64,000 nt of DNA, from assembly GCA_020639075.1 (NCBI GenBank), contig JACKHI010000001.1, forward strand, positions 4,216,001 to 4,280,000, given 5' to 3'. The position numbers and the translations under genes were made by a program. This DNA comes from Phycisphaerales bacterium. Its GTDB lineage: Bacteria > Planctomycetota > Phycisphaerae > UBA1845 > UTPLA1. The notes under the pieces were generated by a model. That model saw only the letters and a program-made list of their open reading frames with translations, was not told where the DNA came from and ran no database searches. Below are positions 26,597 through 35,686 of this stretch, piece after piece (the stretch's first letter is position 1; every line of letters begins with the position of its first letter).

Positions 26597-27478
26597 TCAC
26601 ATACGAAAGACCGCTTCCAGCAGGCTCAGGGTTTCGCCCTTGCGCTTGACGATCAGCGTCGGCGTCGCACAGCTCATCAGCAGGCGCTCGGAGGTTGTGC
26701 CGAGCAGTGCCGCGGCCGTTCCGCTCGATCCCCGGCTGCCGACGATGACGATGTCCATCTTCTTGGCCATTGCCGCATGGGTGATGGCGAGCGCCGGATC
26801 TTCCGAGAGCAGGATGAGCGGGTCGACGTTGACGCCCGCTGTGTCCGTGGACGCGATGAAGTTGGTGAGGCTTTCCAGGCCGCGCTGTCGCTGTCGTTCG
26901 GCCGCCTCGACGAACGTCACGCCGGCGACGTCGTATCCGATGGGCACGCTACGGACCAACGCGGCGGTCACTTGTCGTTGACCGGGCGCTGTCCGAGCGA
27001 TCTGGATGGCGGCTTCCAGCGCGTCGCGCGAATGATCGGAGCAATCGACGGCGGCGAGAATGCGATCGAAATGCGGCTGACATAGATCGGGAACGACCAG
27101 CACGCTGCAGGGGCTCTTGCGGACGATCCGCGTGATCTTCGCGCCGATCCCCACTTGGCTGGACGGGAGCTTGCGGCCGAGGACCATCAGATCGAGATTC
27201 TCATCGCGCGCCGCGCGGAGGATCTGTTCGATCTGATTTCCGCTGAGAACAGCCGTTCGCACGGCGGCCTGGGCGGCATCGGAAAGTCGGCTTCGAACGG
27301 ACTTGTCGAAGGCATCCGCCGTTGGCGGCGTCGGCGACTCGGGATCATTGGGGTTTTGCACATTCGCAATGTAGAGTTGCCGGGCCGGGTCCCGACCGAT
27401 GTGAGACGCAAAAGCCATCACGGCGTCGTCGACAGGTGTATTCTTGAGAAAGACGCCGATCTTCTTGATATCCAGCAT
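26597..27478 (-). CDS. Universal stress protein with tandem Usp domains
   Basis: A 293-residue cytoplasmic protein made of two Usp domains. The first (about 1-150) starts MLDIKKIGVFLKNTPVDDAV and ends KSPCSVLVVPD. The second starts RILAAVDCSDHSRDALEAAI and carries the ATP-binding loop GSRGSSGTAAALLGTTSERL followed by PTLIVKR. The second loop is canonical, so nucleotide binding there is likely; the first has GRKLPSSQVGIGAK, a degenerate version. Usp proteins respond to starvation and stress. GGGAG before the ATG at 27478 supports this start over a nine-residue longer form. It is the only recognised stress gene here. Confidence 0.88.
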   Translation of the reverse strand: MLDIKKIGVFLKNTPVDDAVMAFASHIGRDPARQLYIANVQNPNDPESPTPPTADAFDKSVRSRLSDAAQAAVRTAVLSGNQIEQILRAARDENLDLMVLGRKLPSSQVGIGAKITRIVRKSPCSVLVVPDLCQPHFDRILAAVDCSDHSRDALEAAIQIARTAPGQRQVTAALVRSVPIGYDVAGVTFVEAAERQRQRGLESLTNFIASTDTAGVNVDPLILLSEDPALAITHAAMAKKMDIVIVGSRGSSGTAAALLGTTSERLLMSCATPTLIVKRKGETLSLLEAVFRM

Positions 27479-27675
27479 GGCATTGGGCTCCCGGCGGCGA
27501 ACCATGACGCAATCCGGCTGTTGTCGGCGCGCCGCGCGTTCGCCTGTCTTATTATAAATCGGCGAAATGGAGGCTGAGACATTGTTCGTGCTCTCGTGTC
27601 GGCCCGACGTCCGGTATTGGGCGAGATTCGGCGGTTCGAGATCGAATTTCCGAAGTCTCGTGACCGTACTTCAAC

Positions 27676-28281
27676 CTACTCAGCGCGCTTGCGGCCGAAG
27701 GGCCACCAGCGGCGGCGTCGAGTCTGCGGATCGGCGGGGCCCTTGGTCGCAGCGGCGGCGTTAGGCAGAGTCATCCGCCGCTGAAGCCAGGTTGATCTCA
27801 GGAATCGCTGAGGATGCTCGCGAAGCGCAGTTCGTCCAGCCGCCGAAAAGAAGGCGCTCTCCGGCGGCATTTCGTTGCCGTCACGGTAGAACTTCAGGGC
27901 TTCGTCAAGGCAGGCCGCGGCCTCCAGGGCCAGCTCTCGGCCTTCAATGCGATCTTGCGAACGTCCTGCGGCGCTGAGTATCAGTTGGAACAGATTGAGC
28001 CAGCCGACAAGATCGATCGCACGGGAGGGCGAATCCGTCGGATTGATGATCTTGGACTGAGCCGATTCACGTGTGGGTGGAGGATCGATCTGGAATCGTT
28101 GCTCGACAGGCTTGCCGCATTGTCGGCACTTGCAGGGCAATCGCCACGTTTCGGACTCGCGCGTCAGATCGAGAGTCGGCTCCAGAAGACCGCGATGACA
28201 GTGCGGGCAGGGGGAGACTTTCAGATAGAGATAGGCCTCGGCAACACTGTGGGCCTGAACAATCGATGAGTCGAATGACAT
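27676..28281 (-). CDS. Zinc-ribbon-containing hypothetical protein
   Basis: A 201-residue protein with a four-cysteine knuckle near the N-terminus (SPCPHCHRGLL and LPCKCRQCGKPVE), which fits a zinc ribbon. The middle is helical (DLVGWLNLFQLILSAAGRSQ, LALEAAACLDEALKFYRDG) and the C-terminus is basic (TRRRRWWPFGRKRAE). I do not recognise the family. The combination suggests a nucleic-acid- or protein-binding accessory factor. It is on the same strand as the lipoprotein gene upstream (61 bases apart), so the two may be co-transcribed. Confidence 0.6.
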   Translation of the reverse strand: MSFDSSIVQAHSVAEAYLYLKVSPCPHCHRGLLEPTLDLTRESETWRLPCKCRQCGKPVEQRFQIDPPPTRESAQSKIINPTDSPSRAIDLVGWLNLFQLILSAAGRSQDRIEGRELALEAAACLDEALKFYRDGNEMPPESAFFSAAGRTALREHPQRFLRSTWLQRRMTLPNAAAATKGPADPQTRRRRWWPFGRKRAE

Positions 28282-28342
28282 GCTCAGGAGTCTAACGCGA
28301 TGCGGGCCGTATGTGTCCGGCGGGTTTCACGGCCGCCGCGGA

Positions 28343-28825
28343 TTACCAATCTTCGTCATCGCCCGCATCGTCTTTCTTGTCGGCGGATTCGTCGTTCTCG
28401 TCGTCTGTTTTCGTTGTATCGCTGTCGTCGGACGGCTTGGGTGCGTCGACGGCCTTCTCCGCCTTTTTCCCGCCAAGCAGCGATCGAACGCTACCCCAGA
28501 GGGATTTCTCTTCGGGCGCTGCTGCCGCCGCGGTTGATGCCTCATCGCCGGCGCCGGCCATTGTCGTCGGCATCGCGGTTTCGGCGGCCCGTTTCTCCTC
28601 CAGCTTGTCACGGAACGTCGAGAGCGGTTCCTTGGAGACGGTTCGTTCCGGCAGCACTTTCACCTCGGACTGGTCCACGGCATACAGGATCTCGGGCGTC
28701 GTTTCGCCTGCGGGCATCATGCCGCCGAGTCTGGTCGTGGCGTCCTCCGATTCCGGCGACGCCTTGCAGCCCGTTATGACCATCATGAGGCACAGCGCAA
28801 GACAAGATGCGAGCAGTCGATACAT
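28343..28825 (-). CDS. Lipoprotein with acidic C-terminus, hypothetical
   Basis: A 160-residue lipoprotein: MYRLLASCLALCLMMVITGC gives a signal peptide with lipobox ITGC. The mature part is low in hydrophobic residues, with a short central region (EILYAVDQSEVKVLPERTVS) and an Ala/Lys/Asp-rich, highly acidic tail (KTDDENDESADKKDDAGDDE). No family recognised. It lies 135 bases downstream of the 710-residue envelope gene on the same strand. Confidence 0.65.
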   Translation of the reverse strand: MYRLLASCLALCLMMVITGCKASPESEDATTRLGGMMPAGETTPEILYAVDQSEVKVLPERTVSKEPLSTFRDKLEEKRAAETAMPTTMAGAGDEASTAAAAAPEEKSLWGSVRSLLGGKKAEKAVDAPKPSDDSDTTKTDDENDESADKKDDAGDDEDW

Positions 28826-28960
28826 TTCGGCGATCCCCTCTGCCGGCAGGACTGTGTCGCGAATCGGCGTGATTGCGAGTGCCCGTCGACAGTATGAGTG
28901 TAAACAGGGCCGAAAACAGGGTCAATTTCGCGTGCGCGACGTATTGGGACGGCCGTCCGC

Positions 28961-31093
28961 TTATGGGGCGTTCGAATCGTCCAGGCTGGCCGTCGCGGCG
29001 GCAACTGTCACGATCGGTTCGCCGGCCTGGATCATCTCGATCAGCCGTCCGGCGACAGGTTCCTCGATGAACTCGCAGTGACCGTCAACGAATGAGAAGT
29101 TGGCGCCGTTCGTGCCGATGCCCGCCTGGACGGACTTTTCGGCGAGCAGGATCTCGTCCGGCGCGGACTTCGGCGTCAACCCGGGTCGATAGAGAACGTG
29201 GCCGTATTCCGCGATCTCGCCGGGCGATTCCGGCCCGTCCTGCGTGTAGGGATTGGCGAGGAGTGCCAGCGGGAGCAGATCCGGGTTCTCCGCGGCGAGT
29301 GCTTCGATCGATTCGGGAAAACGATCCCCGTGATCCTGGGCATAGATGTAGAACGACTGCGTGATGCTCCGCAGGTTGGTCATCCCGATGATGCGCTGAC
29401 GCTGGTGGCGCGCCACGGCGAGGGATGCGGCCAGATTCTCAGTGAGATTCGCGATGAGCTGATCGGCGCCGGAGTCGATCATGTCGTCGTTGCCTGCCGC
29501 AGGGCCGCCGAGTTCCCATCGCACATTCAGATGAACGCCGCGATCGCGGCGCGTGACGGATGCGCCCAGATAACCGCCGCTGAGCAGCGGACTGAATCGC
29601 GGTCCTGCGAGTGCGGGGAGCATCGGGGCCTGCCGACACAGCAGACCGACGTCAGTCAGGAGCATCATCTGATTGGCGGCCCCGATCTCCCGCGTTCCTC
29701 TCTCGATCACCTCTGATTTTTTGCCGGTCGGATCGGCCTTCAAGTGCCGGGCGACATCGCGGACCGTCGCGAAGCTGTCGGCCACGACGAGCCGATTGCC
29801 GACGATGCACCATGCGAGCTGCGTCGGTTGCGGCGTCGATCGAATCGTGATTCCCTCGCTGGTGCGCGCATCAAAGGCGAGGTCGAAATGTTCCGCGAGT
29901 TTCGCGCATGCATTTTCAAGCGTCTCAGCGTTCTGGATTCGTGCCACGAGCGTCCATGCGACGGGCGGTTGTTTCGAGAAGTCGGGTCGAACGGCGATCG
30001 CCATCTCCTCGCGGATCTGGCCGAGTACGGCGGCGTTGAAATCGATCCCCGTCGTCTTGTTGAAGTCGGCGAGATCCTCCCGGTATTCCGTGGAGATCGT
30101 CTCGTCGAGGTTGTCGGTGATCTTGTAGATGCCGTCCGGCAGTGCGGTAAGAGACGTTAGACCGATGCGAAAGAGGACGGGAAACTCGCCGGCGAGTTCG
30201 CGCATCAGCGTCGACTCCGTGTCGGGGCGATCGAACCACTGAGCGATGCCCTTGCATTCGTCGGCAAGCTGGGCGCATGCGCCGAGTTCGACAGTTCGGC
30301 CGCGCCATCGAATGAAGCCGCCGGCCGCGACGAGATCTTCGGGATGCAGGATCTGCTGAAGCAGTTCATCCGGCGAGCGTTTCTTCGGCGGCTTCTGCGC
30401 CTTGAGGATGGGGGCCGGATTGAAGAGCACCTTGATCGGGGCGTCCTTCGGCAGGTCTCGAAGAATCCGACGAATCCCGGGTGCGTCGGCGAACGACTTA
30501 TCCGATTCGCGGATTGCGGCGGCGGTGCGAGCGAGATTCGCGCGGTTCGCCAGCACGGCCGTCCCGCCGCGAACGGAGACGTAGGCAAAGGACTTGTTGT
30601 CGTCGTGCGGGTTTACGATTCGAAATGCGCCGCCGTCGCCTTCGATGCGGAGCGAGGCCAGCCGCTTTCGACGGCCTTGCATGCGCAGGACGGGAAGCAG
30701 CCGGCGATCGAGCCAGTCACGGAAATCGAAACCGGGCTTCGTGACGTCCATCACGACGACGAATGCGGCTTCGTCCGGCGTTCGCGGGTCAGGCGCGATA
30801 CCGATCGCGATTTCGCCGGGAATGGAGTCGAGAAGTTCGGCGTACTTTTCCGCCTCTTCGTCGCCGGAGGATTGACTGCGTGCGATGGCCTTCAACATGT
30901 CTTCGAAAATGCTCTCGCCGCGCAGATCGGCGATGATTGCGAGACTGGCGTCGACGGGGACGGCCTCCAACAGGTTGGCGCGTGGGCCGTTGCGGCTGCC
31001 GGATGATTCCGCCGCGGCCGGGCGCGACGTGGCGTGATCAACCTGTCCCTGGAAGAGCAGCAGGGCAAGCAGTGATGAAATGATGGCGGACAT
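28961..31093 (-). CDS. Large exported protein with H-X9-DG-like C-terminus
   Basis: A 710-residue protein with an N-terminal signal or anchor (MSAIISSLLALLLFQGQ). The body alternates strands and helices and resembles the DUF3352-type envelope proteins of planctomycetes (EAVPVDASLAIIADLRGESI, VSVRGGTAVLANRANLARTA). The last 130 residues contain MTNLRSITQSFYIYAQDHGD and NGANFSFVDGHCEFIE, the same module that ends prepilin-like proteins, but there is no prepilin N-terminus. The start lies 5 bases after the upstream paralogue gene's stop, so it is the last gene of a tight three-gene operon. Function unknown. Confidence 0.7.
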   Translation of the reverse strand: MSAIISSLLALLLFQGQVDHATSRPAAAESSGSRNGPRANLLEAVPVDASLAIIADLRGESIFEDMLKAIARSQSSGDEEAEKYAELLDSIPGEIAIGIAPDPRTPDEAAFVVVMDVTKPGFDFRDWLDRRLLPVLRMQGRRKRLASLRIEGDGGAFRIVNPHDDNKSFAYVSVRGGTAVLANRANLARTAAAIRESDKSFADAPGIRRILRDLPKDAPIKVLFNPAPILKAQKPPKKRSPDELLQQILHPEDLVAAGGFIRWRGRTVELGACAQLADECKGIAQWFDRPDTESTLMRELAGEFPVLFRIGLTSLTALPDGIYKITDNLDETISTEYREDLADFNKTTGIDFNAAVLGQIREEMAIAVRPDFSKQPPVAWTLVARIQNAETLENACAKLAEHFDLAFDARTSEGITIRSTPQPTQLAWCIVGNRLVVADSFATVRDVARHLKADPTGKKSEVIERGTREIGAANQMMLLTDVGLLCRQAPMLPALAGPRFSPLLSGGYLGASVTRRDRGVHLNVRWELGGPAAGNDDMIDSGADQLIANLTENLAASLAVARHQRQRIIGMTNLRSITQSFYIYAQDHGDRFPESIEALAAENPDLLPLALLANPYTQDGPESPGEIAEYGHVLYRPGLTPKSAPDEILLAEKSVQAGIGTNGANFSFVDGHCEFIEEPVAGRLIEMIQAGEPIVTVAAATASLDDSNAP

Positions 31094-31098
31094 TCGCG

Positions 31099-32748
31099 TT
31101 ACTCCTCTTGCTTTCCGTTCTTTTGGGCGGCGGCGCGCTGCGCTGCCGTCGGCAGACGATCGAGCCGTTTCGTCAGTTCGTCGAAGAGCTTGTCGAGCGG
31201 GCCCATCTTGGTCTTTGCCGACTCGGTATCGCCCGAGTCGATGAGTTGCCTGATCTTGGCGCCCTGCGAACGTTCAAAGGCGCCGGCCCGAGCTTCGATA
31301 TCGCGGAGGACGGCTTCGGCGCTGTTGCGCTGAGCGTCGTCGAGATGGTATTGCTCGATGTAGTTCATCGTGTAGCGCCGCCACTTGCTGGCGCGCGGCG
31401 TGAGGATCGCCGGCGTGCGGCGCTTCTTGCGAAGTTCTTCCGCGCTTTGACGCGTGACGTCTTCCAGGCCGACCAGATCGCCCGATGCCGCCCGCTCCGG
31501 ACGATACTCGAAGTCGTAGCCCGTCATCGGATCGGCCTCGACGCGCGGCAGGTATCTCGGCGCGAGCGCTTCGAGCGTTTGCGGGAGCCTGCCGTTTTCC
31601 TTTGCGTACGCCTCCGCGGCGATTCGCAGCTTGGCCCGTTCGTAGTTGCTGCGATAGCGAAGATTCGCTTCATAGGTGTGGGCGAGAGACGGCATCAGCG
31701 CCTGATTGATCACATCCCAGGAGGGAATCGATTCGAAGAGTTTGTCTTCTTCGAGAATCGTGCCGGGCGTCCCGTCTTTCGTGGGCTTCGTTCCCTCGCG
31801 GATGAGATCGTAATAATGATGCGTATGGCGCTTGATCGCCCGATCAGGAAGGTATACGCGGCGTAGGGCCCCGAGGAGCCGCTTCCAGCCGGGGTTCGAC
31901 TGCTCGATCGGAAAAGCGCCGATGGCCGGTGCATCGGAGAGTGCCGAGAACATGTATGGATTCGTGATCATGTCGTCGATGGCGTTGTCGCTGACGGCCT
32001 CCTCGGCGCCCAGCATTTCTTCGAACGTGGGCATGTCGGCGGACATTGCGTCCATCTCCGTCACGGTCTGTCGAAGAAGGTCGGCGTCGATGTCGTAGGA
32101 CTCCGCGAAATCGGCGAGTTTGTCCGTCGCGAGCGCGCCGACGGCGACGCCGACGAGCCCTTCGATCAGCGTCGAGCCGTGTCCGAGTTGGTTGCCCATA
32201 CGCTGCGCCGTCAACAGGTTGTCCAACGCGCCTTCTTGATCCCCGTTTCTGGCGCGACGATGCGCATCGACGACGAGGATCTTTGCCAGTTGGCGCTGGT
32301 CGCTCAGCGTCGGCAGCAGGAGCGCGAAGATCGAATCGTATTCGCTGCCGAACAGCGGCAGGAAGTAATCGTCCATTTCAGCGGCCTGCCGCGTCAGCTC
32401 CAATGCCGGCGCGCATTGATCGAGGTAGGCATCGAGCCGCTCAGCGAGCTCACCGTCGGGCCACTCGCCGCCGATCGCCATGTGGAATGCGTCAGTCAAT
32501 TCGCCGTCGTCCATCGCCGACGGCATCGCGTTGATGGCGTCGAAGTATCGATACGCGGCATTCTGGTCGTTCGGGATGCGTTTCACGCGGACGCCGCGGG
32601 ATTCGAGCTTGTCGAGCGGATAGATCTCGAAGAGTTGGCCTTTGAGGACAACGTGGTTCTCGTCGGCGATTGGTGCGTCCTCCGCCGCCGCGGTCTGCGA
32701 CGGCGTGAACAGAAATGCAATGGCGATGATCGAGGGAATTCCCGTCAT
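31099..32748 (-). CDS. Exported hypothetical protein, tandem paralogue (second copy)
   Basis: A 549-residue exported protein (signal MTGIPSIIAIAFLFTPSQTA, then AAED) related along its whole length to the gene upstream. Shared blocks include EGLVGVAVGALATDKLADFA, ADPMTGYDF and DDAQRNSAEAVLRDIEARAG. The central region is helical, with repeats such as LDNLLTAQRMGNQLGHGST. GGAGG a few bases before the ATG at 32748 fixes the start; the open frame continues to 32802 without support. It lies 63 bases after the first copy's stop, and that gap repeats part of the first copy's leader. No family recognised. Confidence 0.7.
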   Translation of the reverse strand: MTGIPSIIAIAFLFTPSQTAAAEDAPIADENHVVLKGQLFEIYPLDKLESRGVRVKRIPNDQNAAYRYFDAINAMPSAMDDGELTDAFHMAIGGEWPDGELAERLDAYLDQCAPALELTRQAAEMDDYFLPLFGSEYDSIFALLLPTLSDQRQLAKILVVDAHRRARNGDQEGALDNLLTAQRMGNQLGHGSTLIEGLVGVAVGALATDKLADFAESYDIDADLLRQTVTEMDAMSADMPTFEEMLGAEEAVSDNAIDDMITNPYMFSALSDAPAIGAFPIEQSNPGWKRLLGALRRVYLPDRAIKRHTHHYYDLIREGTKPTKDGTPGTILEEDKLFESIPSWDVINQALMPSLAHTYEANLRYRSNYERAKLRIAAEAYAKENGRLPQTLEALAPRYLPRVEADPMTGYDFEYRPERAASGDLVGLEDVTRQSAEELRKKRRTPAILTPRASKWRRYTMNYIEQYHLDDAQRNSAEAVLRDIEARAGAFERSQGAKIRQLIDSGDTESAKTKMGPLDKLFDELTKRLDRLPTAAQRAAAQKNGKQEE

Positions 32749-32811
32749 GGCGGACCTCCGACAGTCAAAACGCGGGGGCGGCGCGATTGTTAGGAGAACC
32801 AACGGATATTG

Positions 32812-34476
32812 TCAGCGGTCCGCAACCTCGTCGGTGGCTGGGTTTTTCGTGATCGCGGCTTCGCCGACCGATCGCTGTTCCGCCGTCGGCAGTCGATCGA
32901 GACGCCGCGTGAGTTCTTCGAATAGGACGTCGAGCGGCCGGGACTCCCTCCGGGCGGCGTCGTCATCTCCTCGCTCGATGGATTGCCGGATCGTCGCCGC
33001 GTGCTTTGATTCGAAATCGGCCGCCCTGGATTCGATGTCGCGAAGAATCGCCTCGGCGCTGTTGCGTTGCGATGTCGTCAGCCTGTATGTGTCAATGTAT
33101 CGTGCGACGTAGCGCCGCCACTTGGACTCGCGAGGTTTCAGCACGGACGGCGCAAGTCGCTGCTGTCGCAGGGACTCCATCATCTCGTAGGAGATTTCTT
33201 CGAGACCGTGTGGTGCAGTGGATTCCGTACGGAGCGGCGAATAGTCGAAGTCCGCGCCCGTCATCGGGTCGGCGTGGACGGCCTCGACATAGGCGGGAAC
33301 CAGTGCGTCGAGCGAATCCGGGAGCCGGCCGTTCTCCTCGCGATAGGCTTCGATCGCGACGCGCAATTTCGATCGCTCGGTATCGCTGTGATGGCGAAGC
33401 ACGACTTCGTATGTGCGATCGTAGCCCGGCAGCACATTTGCGTTGATGACGTCCCACGCCGGCACCTGCGAAAGGACCTTTTCGTGGTCGACGACGGTTC
33501 CGGGCGTGCCGTCTGCGTGCGGAGCGATGCTTTTGTTGATCTCGTCGTAGAAACGATCGAGATGGCGCTGCATCGCGCGGTCGGGCAGATAGAGCCGCCG
33601 CAGCGCGACAGTGAGTCGATGCCAGCCGTCGTCCACCACTCGTGTGTGCGAGGAAAAGTCGATTGGCGAAAGGTCCGTCAACGCGATGACGTTGCCGGGG
33701 GCTTCGAAAAAGTCGTTGAGGATATTCCGACTGAAGTTCGCCTCCTGTCGAAGCAACTCTTCAAACTGAAGCGTCGATTTGGAACTCGCGTTCATTTTCG
33801 CGACAGCATTTTTAAGCAACGCGGGATCGATCTCGTGCGTTTCGGCGATCTGGGCGAGCCGTTTCCCGGCCATCGATCCGATGGAGATGCCGACAAGCCC
33901 TTCGATGACCGTATTGCCGTGACTGATCTGATGGCCCATGCGCTGCGCAGTCAGCAGGCGGTCAATCGCCCCCGTGAAGTCGCCCGCGTCGGCATGTCGC
34001 ACGGCGTCGGCGGCGAGGAGCCGGGCGAGCCGGCGATGCCCCTCGCACGACGGCAGCAACGCTTCAAAGAGCGAGTCGGATTCGCCTCGAAACAGCGGCA
34101 TGGCGTAGTGGTCCATGCGAGCCGCCTTCCGCGCAAGTTCGATGGCGGCCGTGTTCTCGTCGACATATCGAGCGAGCTTCTCGCCGGTTTCACCTTCCGG
34201 CCAAACGCCGTTCGTCGCCGATCGCAGAGCGTCATCGAGTTCGTCGTCCGCCGGCTTTGTGATATTGATGGCGTCGAAATAGACGTACGCGGCGTTCTCA
34301 TCGCGCGGAATTTCGGGGATGTGGATGCCGCGCTCCTCGAGGATCTTCGCCGGATACAACTCGTATCGCGTGCCGTCGACTGTCACATGCATGTCGTCGT
34401 CTGTCGGTTCAGAGGGCGCAGTCTGCACTTGCGAATATGTCGCTGCCAGAACGAGAATCACTGTGATGGGATTCAT
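32812..34476 (-). CDS. Exported hypothetical protein, tandem paralogue (first copy)
   Basis: A 554-residue exported protein starting MNPITVILVLAATYSQVQTA. It is a full-length paralogue of the next gene: EGLVGISIGSMAGKRLAQIA, ADPMTGADFDY, TSQRNSAEAILRDIESRAAD and a shared C-terminus (LFEELTRRLDRLPTAEQR). It is mostly helical and probably periplasmic. GAGGAG lies 9 bases before the ATG. First gene of the paralogue/paralogue/710-residue-protein operon. Its leader contains GCCCCCGCGTTTT (34495-34507), which is repeated before the second copy (32767-32779). Confidence 0.7.
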   Translation of the reverse strand: MNPITVILVLAATYSQVQTAPSEPTDDDMHVTVDGTRYELYPAKILEERGIHIPEIPRDENAAYVYFDAINITKPADDELDDALRSATNGVWPEGETGEKLARYVDENTAAIELARKAARMDHYAMPLFRGESDSLFEALLPSCEGHRRLARLLAADAVRHADAGDFTGAIDRLLTAQRMGHQISHGNTVIEGLVGISIGSMAGKRLAQIAETHEIDPALLKNAVAKMNASSKSTLQFEELLRQEANFSRNILNDFFEAPGNVIALTDLSPIDFSSHTRVVDDGWHRLTVALRRLYLPDRAMQRHLDRFYDEINKSIAPHADGTPGTVVDHEKVLSQVPAWDVINANVLPGYDRTYEVVLRHHSDTERSKLRVAIEAYREENGRLPDSLDALVPAYVEAVHADPMTGADFDYSPLRTESTAPHGLEEISYEMMESLRQQRLAPSVLKPRESKWRRYVARYIDTYRLTTSQRNSAEAILRDIESRAADFESKHAATIRQSIERGDDDAARRESRPLDVLFEELTRRLDRLPTAEQRSVGEAAITKNPATDEVADR

Positions 34477-34672
34477 AGTCGGGGCTCCTCACGTAGAAAA
34501 CGCGGGGGCCCTGCGACTGTTAGCGCATTTCAGGATTGCATTGGGATCGTCCCGATTTTTGCGCGGTGAAATGCCCGCGTCGGCCCCATGTCGTTGTATC
34601 CGAGGGGCAAAGCGGAACGTCGGCTTCGTTCCAAATGGGTCGGCGTCACTGCCCGAGATGTCATGCTGCACA

Positions 34673-35479
34673 TCAGTCCGGGGTGTTCGGCTCAATTCGC
34701 GGCGCTGAGCCATAGGGCGGCAACGTCTTGATCTTCTTGGCGGGAATCCCGCCCCAGACCTCGTTTTCCCCCACGATCGTCTCCGGCCGCAGCAGCGCGC
34801 TGCCCATGATGACGGCGCCGTTGCCAATTCGACAGCCGTGATAGATGACAGCGTTACCGCCCACGAGCACGTTGTCCCCGATGATCGTCCGCTTGATGGT
34901 AATGTCGTCGCGGCCCTGCGTGTGACCGGAGATGATCGCGCCGTAGCCGATGACGACGTTGCGACCGATCTCGACCCAATGCGGATCCATGATGAGCGGA
35001 TCCGTGACGCCGACGGAGCGCGATCGCGGTCCGAATACGGGCCCCATCAGCCAGCACAAGGGCGGCAGGTTGGCGAACGCGTGAACGAGAAAGCCCGGGA
35101 ACGGCGGTTCGTAACGAGCCTTGATGAGCGTCGCGATCAACATCGAGTAGATGAGGTTTCGATCGGGTATGACGCCCGGTTTCAGGGAATACGTGCCTTC
35201 AGCGGGCTTCGGTATCGGCAGGCGAAGCAGGAAGAGCGCTGCGACGTAGTAGATATTGAAAAAGACGATGCACCACATGAATTTGTCGGCCCAGCCCCAG
35301 GCCTCGTAAAAGTTCGCCGTCAGCAGCGCGTATTTCGGCCAACCGTCGAGCGCGGCGACAGTCGCCAGCGCCCCGCTCGTGGCGGCGATCCAGATCAGAA
35401 GTCGAACGGCGCCGTCCAGAACGAGAAATGCACGAATTCCGTTTCGCGGATCCAGCGGTTTGTCGGCGTTTGCGGGCAT
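34673..35479 (-). CDS. Hexapeptide-repeat acyltransferase with membrane anchor
   Basis: A 268-residue protein. Two N-terminal hydrophobic segments (LLIWIAATSGALATVAALDG and FMWCIVFFNIYYVAALFLLR) anchor it. The C-terminal half is a left-handed beta-helix of hexapeptide repeats (VEIGRNVVIGYGAIISG, IKRTIIGDNVLVGGNAVIY, CRIGNGAVIMGSALL), ending ENEVWGGIPAKKIK as in sugar O-acetyltransferases of the LbH family. It probably acylates a surface sugar or lipid head group. The ATG at 35479 follows GAAAGG; the open frame continues to 35659 but the extra residues are Arg-rich. It stands alone, divergent from the phosphoglycerate dehydrogenase pair. Confidence 0.8.
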   Translation of the reverse strand: MPANADKPLDPRNGIRAFLVLDGAVRLLIWIAATSGALATVAALDGWPKYALLTANFYEAWGWADKFMWCIVFFNIYYVAALFLLRLPIPKPAEGTYSLKPGVIPDRNLIYSMLIATLIKARYEPPFPGFLVHAFANLPPLCWLMGPVFGPRSRSVGVTDPLIMDPHWVEIGRNVVIGYGAIISGHTQGRDDITIKRTIIGDNVLVGGNAVIYHGCRIGNGAVIMGSALLRPETIVGENEVWGGIPAKKIKTLPPYGSAPRIEPNTPD

Positions 35480-35686
35480 GCGATTGCACCTTTCCGAACG
35501 GGCCGCATTCCGGCGTCGGGGGCGGCGGGCAGTGGTCATGAACCATTCTGCGGACAGATGCGTCGGCGTCAAAGGGCCGCGTTTCGCGGAGCGTGTCCAC
35601 GCGGCGTTGACTGGGCGTGCAAACGGCGCGAGGATGACGAATATGGCTACGGGAATCAAGGCGAAATCAACTGTGAGGGTAGCATC

